Part shown: positions 35,531-47,161 of the stretch, one piece after another | Numbering within the stretch: the stretch's first letter is position 1 | Layout: every line of letters starts with the position of its first letter | Source of the DNA: Tigriopus japonicus | Lineage: Eukaryota; Arthropoda; Copepoda; Harpacticoida; Harpacticidae | Length of the DNA stretch: 64,000 bases | Reading direction: 5' to 3' | Assembly: GCA_010645155.1 (NCBI GenBank) | Contig: JAAGOF010000209.1 | Span: 195,733-259,732 of the forward strand | The notes under the pieces: generated by a model | Seen by the model: the letters and a program-made list of their open reading frames with translations, nothing else | What the model was told of the DNA's origin: nothing | Databases searched by the model: none | Translations under genes and position numbers: made by a program

Positions 35531-35556
35531 AAGGCCGCAGGGGGATCCACTATCGC
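35509..35556. repeat. 22-bp perfect inverted repeat at the LINE 5' truncation point
   Basis: The arms 35509-35530 and 35535-35556 are exact reverse complements with aagg between. The inner core of each arm is gatccccctgcgg or its complement ccgcagggggatc. One arm is LINE coding sequence (the QGDPLSP codons); the other lies outside the LINE frame. Confidence 0.95.
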
Positions 35557-35941
35557 ATTTTATCACGAACCACAATTGAAAAATTGAGATTCAATCTCAT
35601 GCACAGTAGCGCAAAAACAAATTGATTGGATATGTGATGCCTTTGTATTTGATTCTTAAACTGTTATGATTGTATTAGTTTCCATATCTTTTTTGTTGCT
35701 CTGTGATCCAAATCTTGCAATTTATGAGTTAATTAAGTTTTTATGCAGACTAATGGAACATACTAAAGACATCTAATTTTTATTGCTAAACTTTTGGGCC
35801 CGGATTTTTTATTGCAAAGACAAAATATGAAATATATACTTTCTTCAAACCCCCCCGAAAATTGAAACATAAGCCAGATACCTGAAAAAGATTTTTTGAC
35901 AACGCCATCCATTACTTGGTACTATTTTTTTTTTGGATTGT

Positions 35942-36168
35942 TGGTGCTAGGGTCGGAGGGTCGAGCCTCGCCCGGCCAGCGAAGCCAGCCATCACATCGT
36001 CCAAAGTTTTTTCCGATAGGCAATCTCATGTCCGGTATCAGAATGGTTCTCCGTCTGTGGGTGTGAATTGGCGTCTAAAGTTTCCTTGAGAAAGGTCGGG
36101 GAGGAGAATCAAACCTGGGACCTCTCACTATAGGAAACTGCGCTAACCACGACGCCACGTCTCCTCCC
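35942..36168 (-). mobile_element. tRNA-derived SINE with A and B boxes
   Basis: Read on the minus strand, the head contains an A-box-like tggcgtcgtggttagcgcag (36138-36157) and a B-box-like ggtttgattctcc (36103-36115). Pairing ggaggag and ctcctcc arms complete a tRNA-like fold. The body has cctgagataccgga-like blocks and gatggctggcttcgctggcc, shared with the fragment at 650-842. The 3' end runs into an A-rich tail (reverse of tttttttttt at 35925-35935). RNA polymerase III promoter elements are therefore intact in sequence. The head is tRNA-like but I cannot assign a specific amino acid. Confidence 0.82.
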
Positions 36169-38588
36169 CTCAAAAGTTAGACAAAGTTTGTGTACACCAA
36201 TTTATCCAAAATACTATTGGTAAACTAAATGTTCTTTTTGGAAGCTCAATTGACACCAAACTGATTTTAAGATGGAGTTTTCGATTTGACCCATTTGATG
36301 GCGCAGTTCTTGTGTATACAACCGTTGTTATGGTTGTGATTGCTTCATTTTAGTACCAATGCCATTTTGTAGATATTTTAGCATATTTTGTTCATCAGAA
36401 CCCTAGAATCACTAAAAATTGTCCAAAATGCAACTCAAAAGAACTATTTTGAGTTTTAAAAAACTATTTATCGACAATTTAAAGATAATAATATAAACAC
36501 ATATTAGTTTCACCAACAAATCTGCAATGTTTGAGAGTGAAACAAATTTCTGTGTCTGCCAAAGCAAAACCCAATGGAAAATAAACACCCCAAGGAAGAG
36601 TCTTGTCATTCCAAGGAAGTCTCTCAAATTTGAGGTAATTTAAGGTCAAACTAAGAATAGAAGATTTGCAGTTGAGATATTCAAAAAAGATAGCGAAAAA
36701 CTTTATCAGTTTGAAAGCCTGAAAGGTTCAAATTTTTTAAAAAGTTGTATTCCGTGTAAAGGTTTAATAATGTAACAATTATGATGTCAAAATTGTACTT
36801 TTTTCTTTCATTTTTTCTGTCAAACTGAGATCGAAACAAGTTCTTAAGTTTTGTAATGGAGATATAAATGCATGCACTTGTAATGTCAATTTGTGTGTTT
36901 TAATGACTATTTTTCAAAAGCTAAGTTTTTTAGTCATTATCAGAATTTTTGTAATAAAAGTAAGCTTACAAGGTTTTACAAAGGTGAGGTAAACTCCTCC
37001 AATAGTTTCTTGCATTTTTTATCGTTTCTTGAGCCAATTTTCTTGAGTCTCAATATAAAAAAAAATCTCGATATAAGTAACATTTTGCCGCTGACAGAAA
37101 AGTTGCTTAAAATGAGATTCGACTGTATAGTGTGTATACACTTTCATTTTCCTTAGATCATAACAAAGTTTAACTTGTAAGTCCTACTTTTGCGTTCTTT
37201 TCTTCGATTGATGTGTTTTTTCTTTCCATGACAAAGGATGCTTCTTTTCCAGACGAACGTACATTTTGACTAATTGAAACGGCCATTGATCTTAGAAGGG
37301 TGATGATTGGGCAATGTGTTTAGTTCATGGCAAAGCAAAGATCTGACTGGATTAGAAAATTTTGTTTCAGGTAAAACCGATCAGATCCACTCAATAACCA
37401 TTCTGGTCCTGGTTGGTAACCCAAAAATCCTGAATTCACATATAGTAGTAATAAGATGGAAATTTAATTATCCTTACCATTTTTGATCATAAGAGCAGTT
37501 TTCAGACATTTTTACATTTTAAAATGCGATATGACAAAACAGCCAAACATGATTCCAAGGCAAAGGTGTGATAATAACGTAAAATGAATTTTGAATTGTA
37601 TATGGATAACTGTGCAATCTCCTTTTTACTAATTACTCACTTTATTGTGACATCAGCAATGCATGGAGAAAAACCTGTTATAGGGTATCATCTGTCCATG
37701 CTTCGTTCCTTTCATTTGACGGATAGCTTGTCATAAAATTTCACCCTCATTGTCTCGAGTCGAATATTCGCATGATGGGCCCCGTTTTATTGCTGACAAA
37801 CACGACAGACGAAATTGCCTTCCGGGCGGAAGATGTCTCGCAGAAACATCTAGAAGTCAGGAGAGAAAACTAATACACCAATTGTGGCATTTTTTGTTTG
37901 TACAAATCATCCAAATGAAATTAAATGTCATGCGTGAAATCAAGGAGCGAAGCACAAAATAAAAATAATAAAAAATGAACTTCTTCCTTAACTGAGGCAA
38001 AAACAATCATTGGTGAAATGTACATTAAATCAATAATTCCTGATCATAGATTTGTTAACATATAACAGGAGAATACGATAAGTTAAAGCAAATGCAAGAA
38101 AAGTAATATGAATAAATTTGATGCAGGCTTAGTTATGTAATGCTTAAAGACAAAATTTTTAAGCAAGGAATTTCGTAATTTTTAATTTTTATACTTATGA
38201 TAAAAGATGAGATTTTCATAATCATTTCTGTTATATTAGATCTATACATTTTCGTGTATTTGAGCTCGTTTGGTGTTTCGTAGTTTCGAGAATTTACTAA
38301 TCATGCAAACCATATTGAACTGTGACCAAGGTTGAGAAGTTCCAGGGTAAATCCTAATTTTTTTTTTGCGCTTTGACTCCTATTTACTCTCATTATCTTG
38401 GACTTTAATGCTTCGTATTTCATCAGTACGGTTCACGTATAGGGGGAAAAAGTTTTTTCGAATCAGTATTGGTTTGAGTCTGGCATTAGACACATGCACC
38501 AACATTGTATATCGACAAGTTGCCAACTATTTCTCAGATTCATATTGAATTAAGGATTGCCTCAAAGTGAAAATATACCTCAATCAAC
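36169..38588. other. Non-coding stretch, no gene supported
   Basis: The DNA is AT-rich with only short frames. No repeat ends with target duplications were found. The last 300 bp are the likely promoter region of the 38589 gene; I see no unambiguous TATA box. Confidence 0.5.
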
Positions 38589-39506
38589 ATGTGGTTCAAC
38601 CGAATAAAAATACGTCTCCTTGCTTGCATGGCGTTATTGCTCAGCCTCAGTTTTGCTGATCATCAATTTGCTGACGGTAAGAATTTTCTGTTTATTTGTT
38701 GATGAACAAGAACAATTCACATTTCATTTTCTTTCAGATCATTCTCAAAATTTATGGAACTATGACAATGACAATTCTTGGCAAAATCAATATTCACCAC
38801 AATATGAATACCAAGATTCCAACATTGGGTTGTATTCTACTCAAGGATATGAGGCAAAATCATCTCCTAACGAAAATGTACCTATTTACTATGCCCAAGA
38901 TAACCAAGACTATGAAGAGGTGCATGGTGGATCTGAAACAAATATTTTTGAAAAACTTGTTGGACAATATCGGAAGCTAGGCCAAAGAATCATCGACCGT
39001 GTGGGTGGAGTTGATCGACAAGCCCTTGCCTTTTTGGGCAGTCCGGTAAGTTTTCAAGTTTTTGGCATCATTATCTGAAAAACTGAACGCAATTTTTTTA
39101 GGTAACCATATCGGTAGCAATTGGAGCCGCATTAGCTATTAGTTTAGCTGTCGTTATTCAACAAGGTCAAACTTTGCGCGACAATTTGGATGTACGAATA
39201 AACATTCTAAATTCAGAACTAAGTGGCTTGGAACAAGAAGTTCTGCAATCTCAGTCCAGTGTGAGTAGTGGAAATCAGAGAATTGCAAGATTGGAGGCTC
39301 AAATAAGGGATAGTTCAACCACAACATCACCAAGCTCAACAGACTCGCCAACAAGTTCAACCGACTCGCCAGCGAGCTCAACCGACTCGCCAGCGAGCTC
39401 AACTGACTCACCAGCGAGCTCAACCGACTCGCCAACTAGTTCAACTAATTCACCCTCAGGATCATCTCCAATGCCTCGAATGTTTCAATTGTTCAAGTTT
39501 TTTTAA
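38589..39506 (+). CDS. Small secreted or single-pass membrane protein with SSTDSP repeats, 266 aa
   Basis: Three exons (38589-38676, 38738-39045, 39102-39506) join in frame; introns are only 61 and 56 bp. The N-terminus (MWFNRIKIRLLACMALLLSL...SFA) is a clear signal peptide of about 23 residues. Residues 30-132 are Tyr/Asn/Gln/Asp-rich, with Gln/Tyr runs (YSPQYEYQDSN). Residues 133-152 (VTISVAIGAALAISLAVVIQ) are a likely membrane helix, followed by a heptad-like coiled segment (LNSELSGLEQEVLQ, NQRIARLEAQIRD). The last part is a Ser/Thr/Pro tail with SSTDSPA units, ending in FQLFKFF. It is not a family I recognise. A membrane-anchored or matrix protein is plausible. All splice sites are GT-AG. 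Confidence 0.85.
39331..39456 (+). repeat. Coding 21-bp tandem repeat (SSTDSPA, 7 residues)
   Basis: About six units of the type agctcaaccgactcgccagc encode repeated SSTDSPA/T. Such Ser/Thr-rich repeats are commonly O-glycosylated; that is inference. Confidence 0.9.
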
Positions 39507-40320
39507 TGTTTTATCAACACCTTGGGTAATAGCTTGGACCAAATGCCTTGGAATGCCTATTTAATATATTTAGAATATGCTTTAATTCAAGGTGGTCTTT
39601 TTGTAAAAGTCTGGTCTTTTTTGTTTGCCTCAGTTCATTTGCCAACCATGTGATCAAAGAGCATTGAATTAAGCTGGAAGTATTTGGATTTTATTTTGTC
39701 AGTATGGGGCAGGTGTAGACACCTTGCCCAACGATGCCAGGTGGCAGTTTTTGCTAGCAAACACAAATGGCACCCTTTGCTTTATTCTAATTTGGACCAG
39801 GGGCGCCATACAAAACGAACTTGCTGTTTGATGTTGCAAGATGGTGTACTTTGTAGGGTTTGATTACAAACCTAAAGCTAGCAACCTCATGTGAGAAAGA
39901 TTGAAAGACTGCAACCTTTGAGCTTTGTGACACAAAATTTCTGATACGTTCTACGTCTCCAATATTTATTGGGAAGTTCGAAAATGGGTCAAACTTTTGT
40001 GTCAGGGTTCAATTTTGGGAGCTGTATTAGTAAGGTGACTTCCCAGTCTTATGTATTGTGACCTCCCAATCAGCTGTTCGTTAAAGGACCGTAACTGACC
40101 GCAAGGGCATGGTTCAACAACTAACCAGTTCAGCTGTCGAGATTCCATATCCGGTTGAGAATTGTAGTGTGTGTTACCACGAAATAAGGAACCTACGAAA
40201 GCAATCCAAATATATCACCTACTATTTCTTGGTATTAATGTTATAGGTAGCCATTGGTCGTCACAGCCTACCTAGCACATGCTTTTTGAAAATGGTTTTT
40301 AGCATTGGGATTATTCGAGG
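39507..40320. other. Intergenic stretch
   Basis: No gene was found. A hAT-like terminus (gcaggggtcggcaatc) occurs at 40323-40336, next to the RNase H LINE below. Confidence 0.5.
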
Positions 40321-40334
40321 GCAGGGGTCGGCAA

Positions 40335-40998
40335 TCATTCAATACTACATAGCCTTTGTAGTTCGGCCTTTAAACTTTCTTGGATTTTGGAAGTGGATGG
40401 GAGCACAAAGCTTGCCTTTCCCTTTTCGATTGCCTGTTTAGCAAGACGATCAATGATTTCATTATTTTTAATACCTGAATGACCCCGCACCCAGATGACT
40501 TTTACCGTTGTTCTTACAGCCAAATTTGTCATTGCCTCTATACAGTATTTTAGGGCGAGGGTGTTGTCGTCTCCACTTGAAATGCTAATTGGCTGTCCGT
40601 GTAGATTATGTCCGTGTACTTCGCTCCATTTTTCTTTGGCCACTATGGAAAGCGCCTTTCGTGTAGCTTTGGTGGGGGCATATGTTTCTGCTTGGAAAAT
40701 GTTGCAATATTCAGGGAGGTGAATTATTCAGGGGAAAGTGTTCGTATGCCTTGTTGTTTGTTATGTAAATAGCCGACCCAGTGCCAATTTCATTCTTGCT
40801 CCCATCTGTCCATATTTGTAGGCCCGTTGCTTCCTCATTCCCTGCGTTTGGGTAGAATTCTGGCATGGGGATACGGTTTTTTACCTTTGTGGAATTTTGA
40901 TCCAAGAGTTTATCCTTCTCTATGTCTTCCGGTAGAATTTTTTGCAACCACTTTCTATGGCCAATTTTATTATTTGTTCCAAGTCCATCCCACGCCAC
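40335..40998 (-). pseudogene. RNase H domain of LINE, split by a frameshift
   Basis: The two frames 40998-40711 and 40720-40335 join across a single frameshift near 40711. The first Asp (TDGS), Glu (QAET), Asp in GDDN and final His/Asp (GHSG...IID) positions are all visible, so the fold was complete before the break. Confidence 0.8.
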
Positions 40999-41541
40999 TC
41001 GGCAGAGAGAAAGGAAATTCTTGACATTGATTTTGCGCTACCGACCTCACATGTAAGTGTAAAAAGGGGGATGCCCAATATCATCTCTATGCCCCGAGTC
41101 GGGGTAGATCTCCGCATGTGGCCCAATGTTAGAAGACCTAAACGCTGGATTCGGTCTAGTTTCTTTATATTGCCTTTTGTTTGAGTTGCTTGATCCCATG
41201 TCATAGCTCCGTACGACGCTTTAGGTCTTTTCATGGTTTTGTATACTCAGGCTAATATTTTGGGGGAAGGGCCACTTGTTTTCCGAAGCTTCCATTTATG
41301 CGGGTCATTAGCCCCTGGGTATGGTTACATTTTTCTGTGATATGTTGATGCCATAATAGTCTTTTTTCTAACGTGACTCCCAGAGACCACCTGGGGAGCC
41401 CTTCAGCCCTTTCCAGCCCTCCCAGATCTCATACTGTCCACATAATGTATTGTTTTTCCGTTTGATTCAACTGGCTTTATCTTAGATTTTTTTTCTTTTT
41501 CCTTGAAAAAAGGATGGCTTTGGTTTTGTGCAGGCAGAATA

Positions 41542-41946
41542 TCAAACTGTGACCATTTCCCCATTTTGCACTTGTTCCAAGGCCTGGTTCGTGAGATCGG
41601 CCAAGATGTTTAGTTCGTGGCCCGTAATTATTAGAGCAGCGTCATCGACAAAGGCGATGATGTTAGTAGCACTGTTATCAAATAGTTTCAATAGATTATC
41701 GAAAGCAAAATTCCACATGAGAGATGATAGTAATCCTCCTTGGGGGACTCCTTTAGTTAGGATTCGGGTTTCTCTCGCATCAACAAACTCTTCAGTTGAT
41801 GTGCGACCTTTTAAGTATTCCGAGAACCATTGGGAGATATCTTGTGATACTTCGTGATTTCTCATGCCGTGTTCAATGTCTACGTTAAATTCAAGGAAAA
41901 AGCAACTAGGATGAAATGAGAAGTTTAATGAAAAGGGAGATCTCAT
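41542..41946 (-). pseudogene. LINE RT palm fragment
   Basis: The frame begins after an apparent truncation and includes FSEYLKGRTS, VPQGGLLSSLMWNF, IIAFVDDAALI and a following helix. It matches the middle of an RT but lacks the upstream catalytic Asp block. Confidence 0.75.
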
Positions 41947-42637
41947 TTGTCACGTTAGCTCTGTCCTTCGGTGGGGAAAAAATCTTTTATTCCGGTCGAG
42001 CAAAGATGGACTAACAGTAGTTCTTAAAATAATGGTTAGAAAGTCCAGAACAAGCCACAGAAGGAAGTCAGAAATCCCTTTTATACAATGGCTTGTCTTG
42101 GACCTCCTTGCCATTAAACCCCTGAAATTTAAATACCAGGAGCTGGATTAGTATTGTTCCTTATAAAATACTCATTATACTAAAAAAAGGAGACTTTCCT
42201 TCTTTGCTTCAAGACTGAGAAAAATGTTAAAGATAGAAGAGTCTTATTTCCTTTGCTTTTACACCAGAAATTCACCTATTATGTGACAGGGGTCTTCCTA
42301 CTTTGTTCACAAACCAGAAGCTCATGGGAAAGAAGCGTCACAGAACACTTCTACCTTTTCCCGCCATTTTTTTCGAAGAACAAACTTATTTCGGGCCAAT
42401 TCAAACTACCAACTATGTTGTCGAAGTTTGTTCCACATTGCAGGCTCTACTTCCATCAGCTGTGATCCACGCCAGGAACACTGAAAGAGAAAGGCCTTTG
42501 TGCTCCTATTGGTTGTTGATAAGCAAGGCTCTCTTCTAGGATTGGTCGATTCAGTAAAGGTCTCAAAGGCTTCAATCTCACCAAAAGGGTGGGTCCATTG
42601 CCCCAAAGTCCCAAAGTGATGGGATTACCGGTGCGAA

Positions 42638-45600
42638 ATGTTCCGAAATCCTTTCCAATCCTCGGTGGTGGTCGGCAAGATCTCGCGGGGAGAAAACAGA
42701 AACGATACCGAGGTTGGCGTTGATGTTGCCGATGCCTTGGATGTCCTGACACTGAAATCAAGTGATCTGATCGTATCGAAAGATGATTGTTCATTCAGAA
42801 GAGAGTATCTAGTGAAGGCCAAGCGTGCTTTGGGAACCAAATCTATTTCACAGTCTTCATCGGGCGTGTTCTCAAACCCTCAGCCTCCCGCTCGCTTTGG
42901 ACAGATCAAAGATCAAGTGAAAAAAAAGGTTCACAACAAGCTCAATTGGGAACTTTTTCAAACGCTACCCAAGGTTACCAAGAAGCCTGAGTTCAAACGC
43001 AGCGCCTTTAAAAGGTCAGGGTATGATTTCAAAAGTGCTTTGTGTCGGTTCCGAAGTCATCGCTTCCCGACTTTTGAATGCGAAGAGAACTTCAGTCGAA
43101 TCAAGAATGCCCAAGTGCTTCTGGCCTTCAAGGCCAAGTTGAACATCGAGCCGTGTCAACAATTCTTCTCAGTACAAGTTTTCGTTACCACATCCAGCCT
43201 TTTGGCCTTGGAAGGTGGGATCGACCTTCAGTGTGATATTCTGGTCAATGATATCGATGTCGTCGAAATCGACCCTGATTTCCGGTTGTGCTTCGTGAAA
43301 CTCCGCGATCGAACCATTACGATTTCTCATAGTGATCATTTGCAAGAGTTCTTGGGTGCCTTGGAATTCTCAAAACGTCGAATGGCTTTAAATTTCAAAG
43401 AGTTTATTTTACCAATTAGTTGGAATGGGTCAGAACAAGAACAATCCTCTTTTAACATGTTGGAATTTGTCGAGATCCATGAGCGTGATTGTTCCAAATT
43501 CAATGCCAAGGATGCTTGCCTCATGTACCGAGAGGTAGATGATATTCTGGACGATGAAACAGACCAACCCTGGCGGTTTGGTCAATTCTCTCTCAAGTAA
43601 GATCGCAAAATATCAAACTTGTGTGCAAATTTAATTTTTCTTTCAATACTAATAATTTTCGTTGTTTTAATTTAAAACTATGTACACTTAGTTGCTAGCT
43701 GATATTTTCGTGGTTTGTCCTCTTCGCTGCTTAACTGCGTATCCCTATGTATGAACAGACCAATTGAGTTCACACCGATTAGAATTCTCAACGTCGATTG
43801 GCTGGAGCATGGAGACAAGCGGTCACACAGCGTTTAATTGAGCTGGGTAAGTCATTTTTAAGTTCCAAAGACATTTGAGACCAGTTTTGGAGTGAGAAGA
43901 CAATCCCGCATATGAAATCGAGGTCGGTTAATTAGGTCACGGGCCAAAAATTGATATAATGTCACTTAAAACTTGCTTAAAAACAAATTCATGAAAATTT
44001 TCTTCTGGATAATTATTGGGCACACTTAGTTCGGTCATGATCCAAAATATTGGTGTAATCTATTTAGCCGTTCAATTTTCAATGGCTATTTTCGAACACA
44101 ATTCTCAAAGGACACAATCGGACTTTTCTTCACCCAAATTCGAAGAAGGGCTCAATAAATTAAGTCAATATTTCGGGTTCAGGCAACAATGAGACCATCT
44201 TAGGAATAGGTCTTAAGAAAAATTCATAAATTTGTTTTTAAGTAAGTTTTAACTGACATTTTATCAATTTTTGGCCCGTGACCTAATTAACCGACCTCGA
44301 TTTTATTTGCAAGATTGTCTTCTCACTCCAAAACTGGTCTTAAATCTCTTTGGAACTTAAAAATGACTTCTCCAGCTCAATTAAACGCCGTGGTCAAGCA
44401 ATTAAGCAGATAAGCCACGAAAATGTCATCAACTATGAACAAGTACAGTAAAAAATATGCTGTTTGCTTTGTCTTAACTGGTCAAAACAAAAAATAACAG
44501 TGGTGATTTGATCTAAAATTGGTATTCATAGAATGAAATTTTTCATTTTTTAAATTCTATTTGTATTAGCCCTAGCTCTAATTAATGATCAGGAGTAGAA
44601 TTCAAGACCATAGACAGTTGATACCTTTTGAAAATACTTTTGTAAAAATTACGCAAGTGGTGCAATAGATAAGAAATAAAAATATATTTGGAAAAATAAT
44701 ACGTGCAATTCTTCATAAATTCTATGTCGAAGCTTATTCGAGGTTCCTAGTTCCAAAGTATTCATCAATAGATGACGCTTACACGCTGGGAATCTAGGCA
44801 CATCGCGCCTATGTCTACATCTATGGTCTTAAATTATGTTCCTGATCAATTTAAAGTTTGGACAAAAGTTTTTGGTGAGTTGAGCAAAATTTCCAGACGT
44901 TTCAAGGTGTAGGGTCAGCTTATTGTTGAGGCTAGCAAAGAGAGACAAGAAGCTGTTTTCAACCTTCGAGATTTTCTTCTTGACGGCAGTGCTGCCCAAA
45001 TTTGCCAGTTCTAATTTGAATTTGTTAGTTGACCAAATTTGATCCAAAGCTAAGTTTCACAATATTTATTATCCTTGTTTGTTTTGGTGTTAAAAAGGAA
45101 TCTAAGCCATTCCATGGAGCAGTTTAAAAGTAATGTTAACACGTACTCGGGCAGATTGTCCTTGAATTATTTTTATTTTTAATTTTAGACAAATTATAAC
45201 TAGTCAAACAACTTTTGAACCCCTTTATCAAAGTCGAATTAAAAAATCTCGTCTAAAATTGTTTGAAATTAGATTGATTCGTTGTTCAATTTGCTCTGCT
45301 TGCAAAAAGGTAAAAACCCAAAACGTGTTTTAGTTTGTTTCATCTTATGTTTTTTATAGGCTCAATGCGCTCTATTTGTTGTCAGAGGAAGGTTCAAATG
45401 CCATGCCTGAAAAGTTTTGGATCCTCAATGAGCGCGACGTTCACGTTTGCACCATTCAAGATGGAAATCGCCCTCACATGATCCAACTCAAATTGCCATG
45501 GGAACATCTGGAATTATCTTTGAGTTCCACAGAAGAGCTTCAAGATTGGTTGCAAGTTGTTCAAGGAGCAATTCAATATAAGGTGATGGATGTCATTTGC

Positions 45601-46843
45601 TTACATAGGAATGAAATCGAATTCCTTTCACACTTAACTGCATACTTAGGTTTCGGACATGAATAACACCAATACCGTCAAAACAACCTTCAATAATGTG
45701 GCAATGGTCCTGAATGGGTATGGAATCACCTTGTACCATTGCTTTGGTGGAGTGATCACCAAAGCTCATCAAATTGATCTGCCTGATGTGGTGGATGTCG
45801 ATCAGATGCCAAATAAATCCAGTGAAATCAAAGTGGTAAGAAAAAGGGCGATTATCAGAAGGCAAAACATTTTTTTGCCGAAAATGGGCAGACGACCAAA
45901 AACTTTTTCAGCGTATTTTTTGTTCCCAATTTGGTCCTTAATAAGTCAAAATTTATTTGGTCTGGTACTATTGTCGATAAAATTTTGCTCTCGATTTTCA
46001 GTCCAAAACGTTTTGATCTAATTGTTTGACCTGAAAAAATAGGTCGGATTTAAATTTCGATCCAATTTGTATAGGTGTGAAAAAGGCGACAAGTTAAAAA
46101 AATTTATCGCTCTACCCCTTTTGTAGTGGTGCGTTGCATTTGCTATTTTTTTAGATTCTGCAACATGTTTTGAAAAAGCCAGTTAAAAGAAAAAACTTGT
46201 GTGTTTATTTAGTTTTAAAATTCTTCGGAATTTCACACTACGAAATAAATTAAACACCAACATCGATTTCATGCATCTTGATCATGAACGGCCAGTTTTG
46301 TTAAAAAATGAAATACTTATTCTCATAAATTACAAGGTAATGAAATTTGGTATTGAATCAATGAACTTCATTAAAGATCAAATGAATCATTCAAAAGTAT
46401 CAAAACGCCTTTCTTCAGCTTCGAAGAAAACCCTGCAAACCTTTGTTAGTTGGAGCATTGAGAAAAAGATCATTGATCCAAAAATCATTGCCGTCAAAAA
46501 TACCTCTTTTCAAGCAAATGTCTATTGATATATTGAAGAGAAAAATGCGACAGACGAAAATACATTTGCTTCATAGCAAAACATTTTACTGTCCTGACTC
46601 TTTTGGCCAAACCTGGAGTAAAGATAGATTAAATCAATCTTCACTAGAGGAGAAAGTGAATTCACAATATTTAGCGCAACTTCTTATTTCTTCATTTTCT
46701 TTTGTAATTGTTCTAATGATCCCATTTGCCTTTTGCTTTAGATTCTACGCACTAATCATTATTTGCGTGTGGCCTTTGAAAATTCCAAACATCGCGAGCG
46801 TTTCATCCAGGAATGGAATGTGATTTCCCGACTACTACATTAA
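42638..46843 (+). CDS. PH-like domain protein, four exons, about 498 aa
   Basis: Exons 42638-43597, 45334-45582, 45650-45835 and 46742-46843 (stop TAA) all join in phase 0 with GT-AG boundaries. The ATG at 42638 is the first in frame after a stop at 42617. The first 320 residues are novel to me but include a beta-rich stretch (SVQVFVTTSSLLALEG, ILVNDIDVVEIDPDFRLCFV). The second exon starts FVSSYVFYRLNALYLLSEEG and reads like a PH-domain N-half (KFWILNERDVHVC...LELSLSSTEELQDWL). The last exons (MVLNGYGITLYHC, ILRTNHYLRVAFENSK, RFIQEWNVI) close with a helix, as in PH-like folds. I cannot name the subfamily. An optional exon at about 46213-46336 gives an extra base and breaks the frame, so I left it out. 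Confidence 0.72.
43828..44390. mobile_element. Fold-back element, about 165-bp arms, 563 bp
   Basis: The outer blocks cgtttaattgagctgg and ccagctcaattaaacg are perfect complements. The arms continue inward with scattered mismatches through tcacgggccaaaaattgat. The flanks share ggtca, but the target duplication is not convincing. It lies in an intron of the PH-like gene. A fragment of the same arm closes the window at 63984. Confidence 0.75.
44391..45333. other. Intron stretch
   Basis: Non-coding. An open stretch at 45190-45307 (QTTFEPLYQSRIKKSRL...) can be read between a possible acceptor and donor, but its phase does not fit its neighbours. It is probably spurious. Confidence 0.5.
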
Positions 46844-46851
46844 TTCTACAT

Positions 46852-46857
46852 AATAAA
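46852..46857 (+). terminator. Poly(A) signal, PH-like gene
   Basis: AATAAA lies 9 bp after the TAA stop at 46841-46843, so the 3' UTR is probably very short. It faces the poly(A) signal of the peptidase gene about 40 bp away. Confidence 0.6.
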
Positions 46858-46895
46858 CAAACTACGTTACTCCATCGAGCTCAAGAAGTCATAGT

Positions 46896-46901
46896 TTTAT
46901 T
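46896..46901 (-). terminator. Poly(A) signal, M8 peptidase gene
   Basis: AATAAA on the minus strand is 76 bp after the TGA stop at 46977. The cleavage site would lie near or in the PH-like gene's last exon. Confidence 0.6.
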
Positions 46902-46976
46902 CTGAACCAGGACATTGTCAGACTTATCAATTGAATATGAATACTGTAGACATTCGGAATAAAAGGGTTCCTATCA

Positions 46977-47161
46977 TCATCGTTTCGTGTCATCATTCAG
47001 GCTAAAACCAAAAGTGCTGAAGAACCCATTAAGGCCATTGGCACCGCCTTCAAAGCACGTGTTCTCCACGTTGTCCATGAAAAGGTCCGGATCAGTTCGG
47101 GCTTGCTTCTGGACCTGACAATTCGAGCAAATGTCCTCGCATTTAGGACACACCACAGTTC
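46977..47161 (-). CDS. M8 peptidase exon 7 (C-terminus)
   Basis: Starts [14 protein letters not shown] after catttccag. Ends DDTKR and TGA. The last 20 residues are hydrophilic, without a membrane helix. Confidence 0.92.

Larger units (their letters stand above)
40335..41946 (-). mobile_element. LINE fragment with reverse transcriptase and RNase H domain, degraded
   Basis: On the minus strand, 41946-41542 carries an RT palm piece with KGVPQGGLLSSLMWNF and FVDDAALI (the YxDD box as VDD). 41234-40920 has a thumb-like region ending IKKLDRIQRLGLLTLGHMRR. 40998-40335 has an RNase H domain: IWTDGSKNEIGTGSAIY (first Asp), then a frameshift, then QAETYAPTKA, the GDDNTLAL region and WVRGHSGIKNNEIIDRLAKQ. 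RNase H after RT is typical of I/R1-type LINEs. Frameshifts at about 40711 and between 41234 and 41542 show it is a relic. Confidence 0.85.

Noticed and set aside
42456..42840. Minus-strand frames near the start of the PH-like gene
   Set aside because: They are antisense to the first exon and upstream sequence, without domain support.
45190..45307. Possible small exon between PH-gene exons 1 and 2
   Set aside because: Open in one frame, but its phases do not match either neighbour.
46199..46528. Possible extra exon of the PH-like gene (about 46213-46336)
   Set aside because: It has an acceptor and a donor but is 124 nt, which breaks the phase; the neighbouring exons join cleanly without it.
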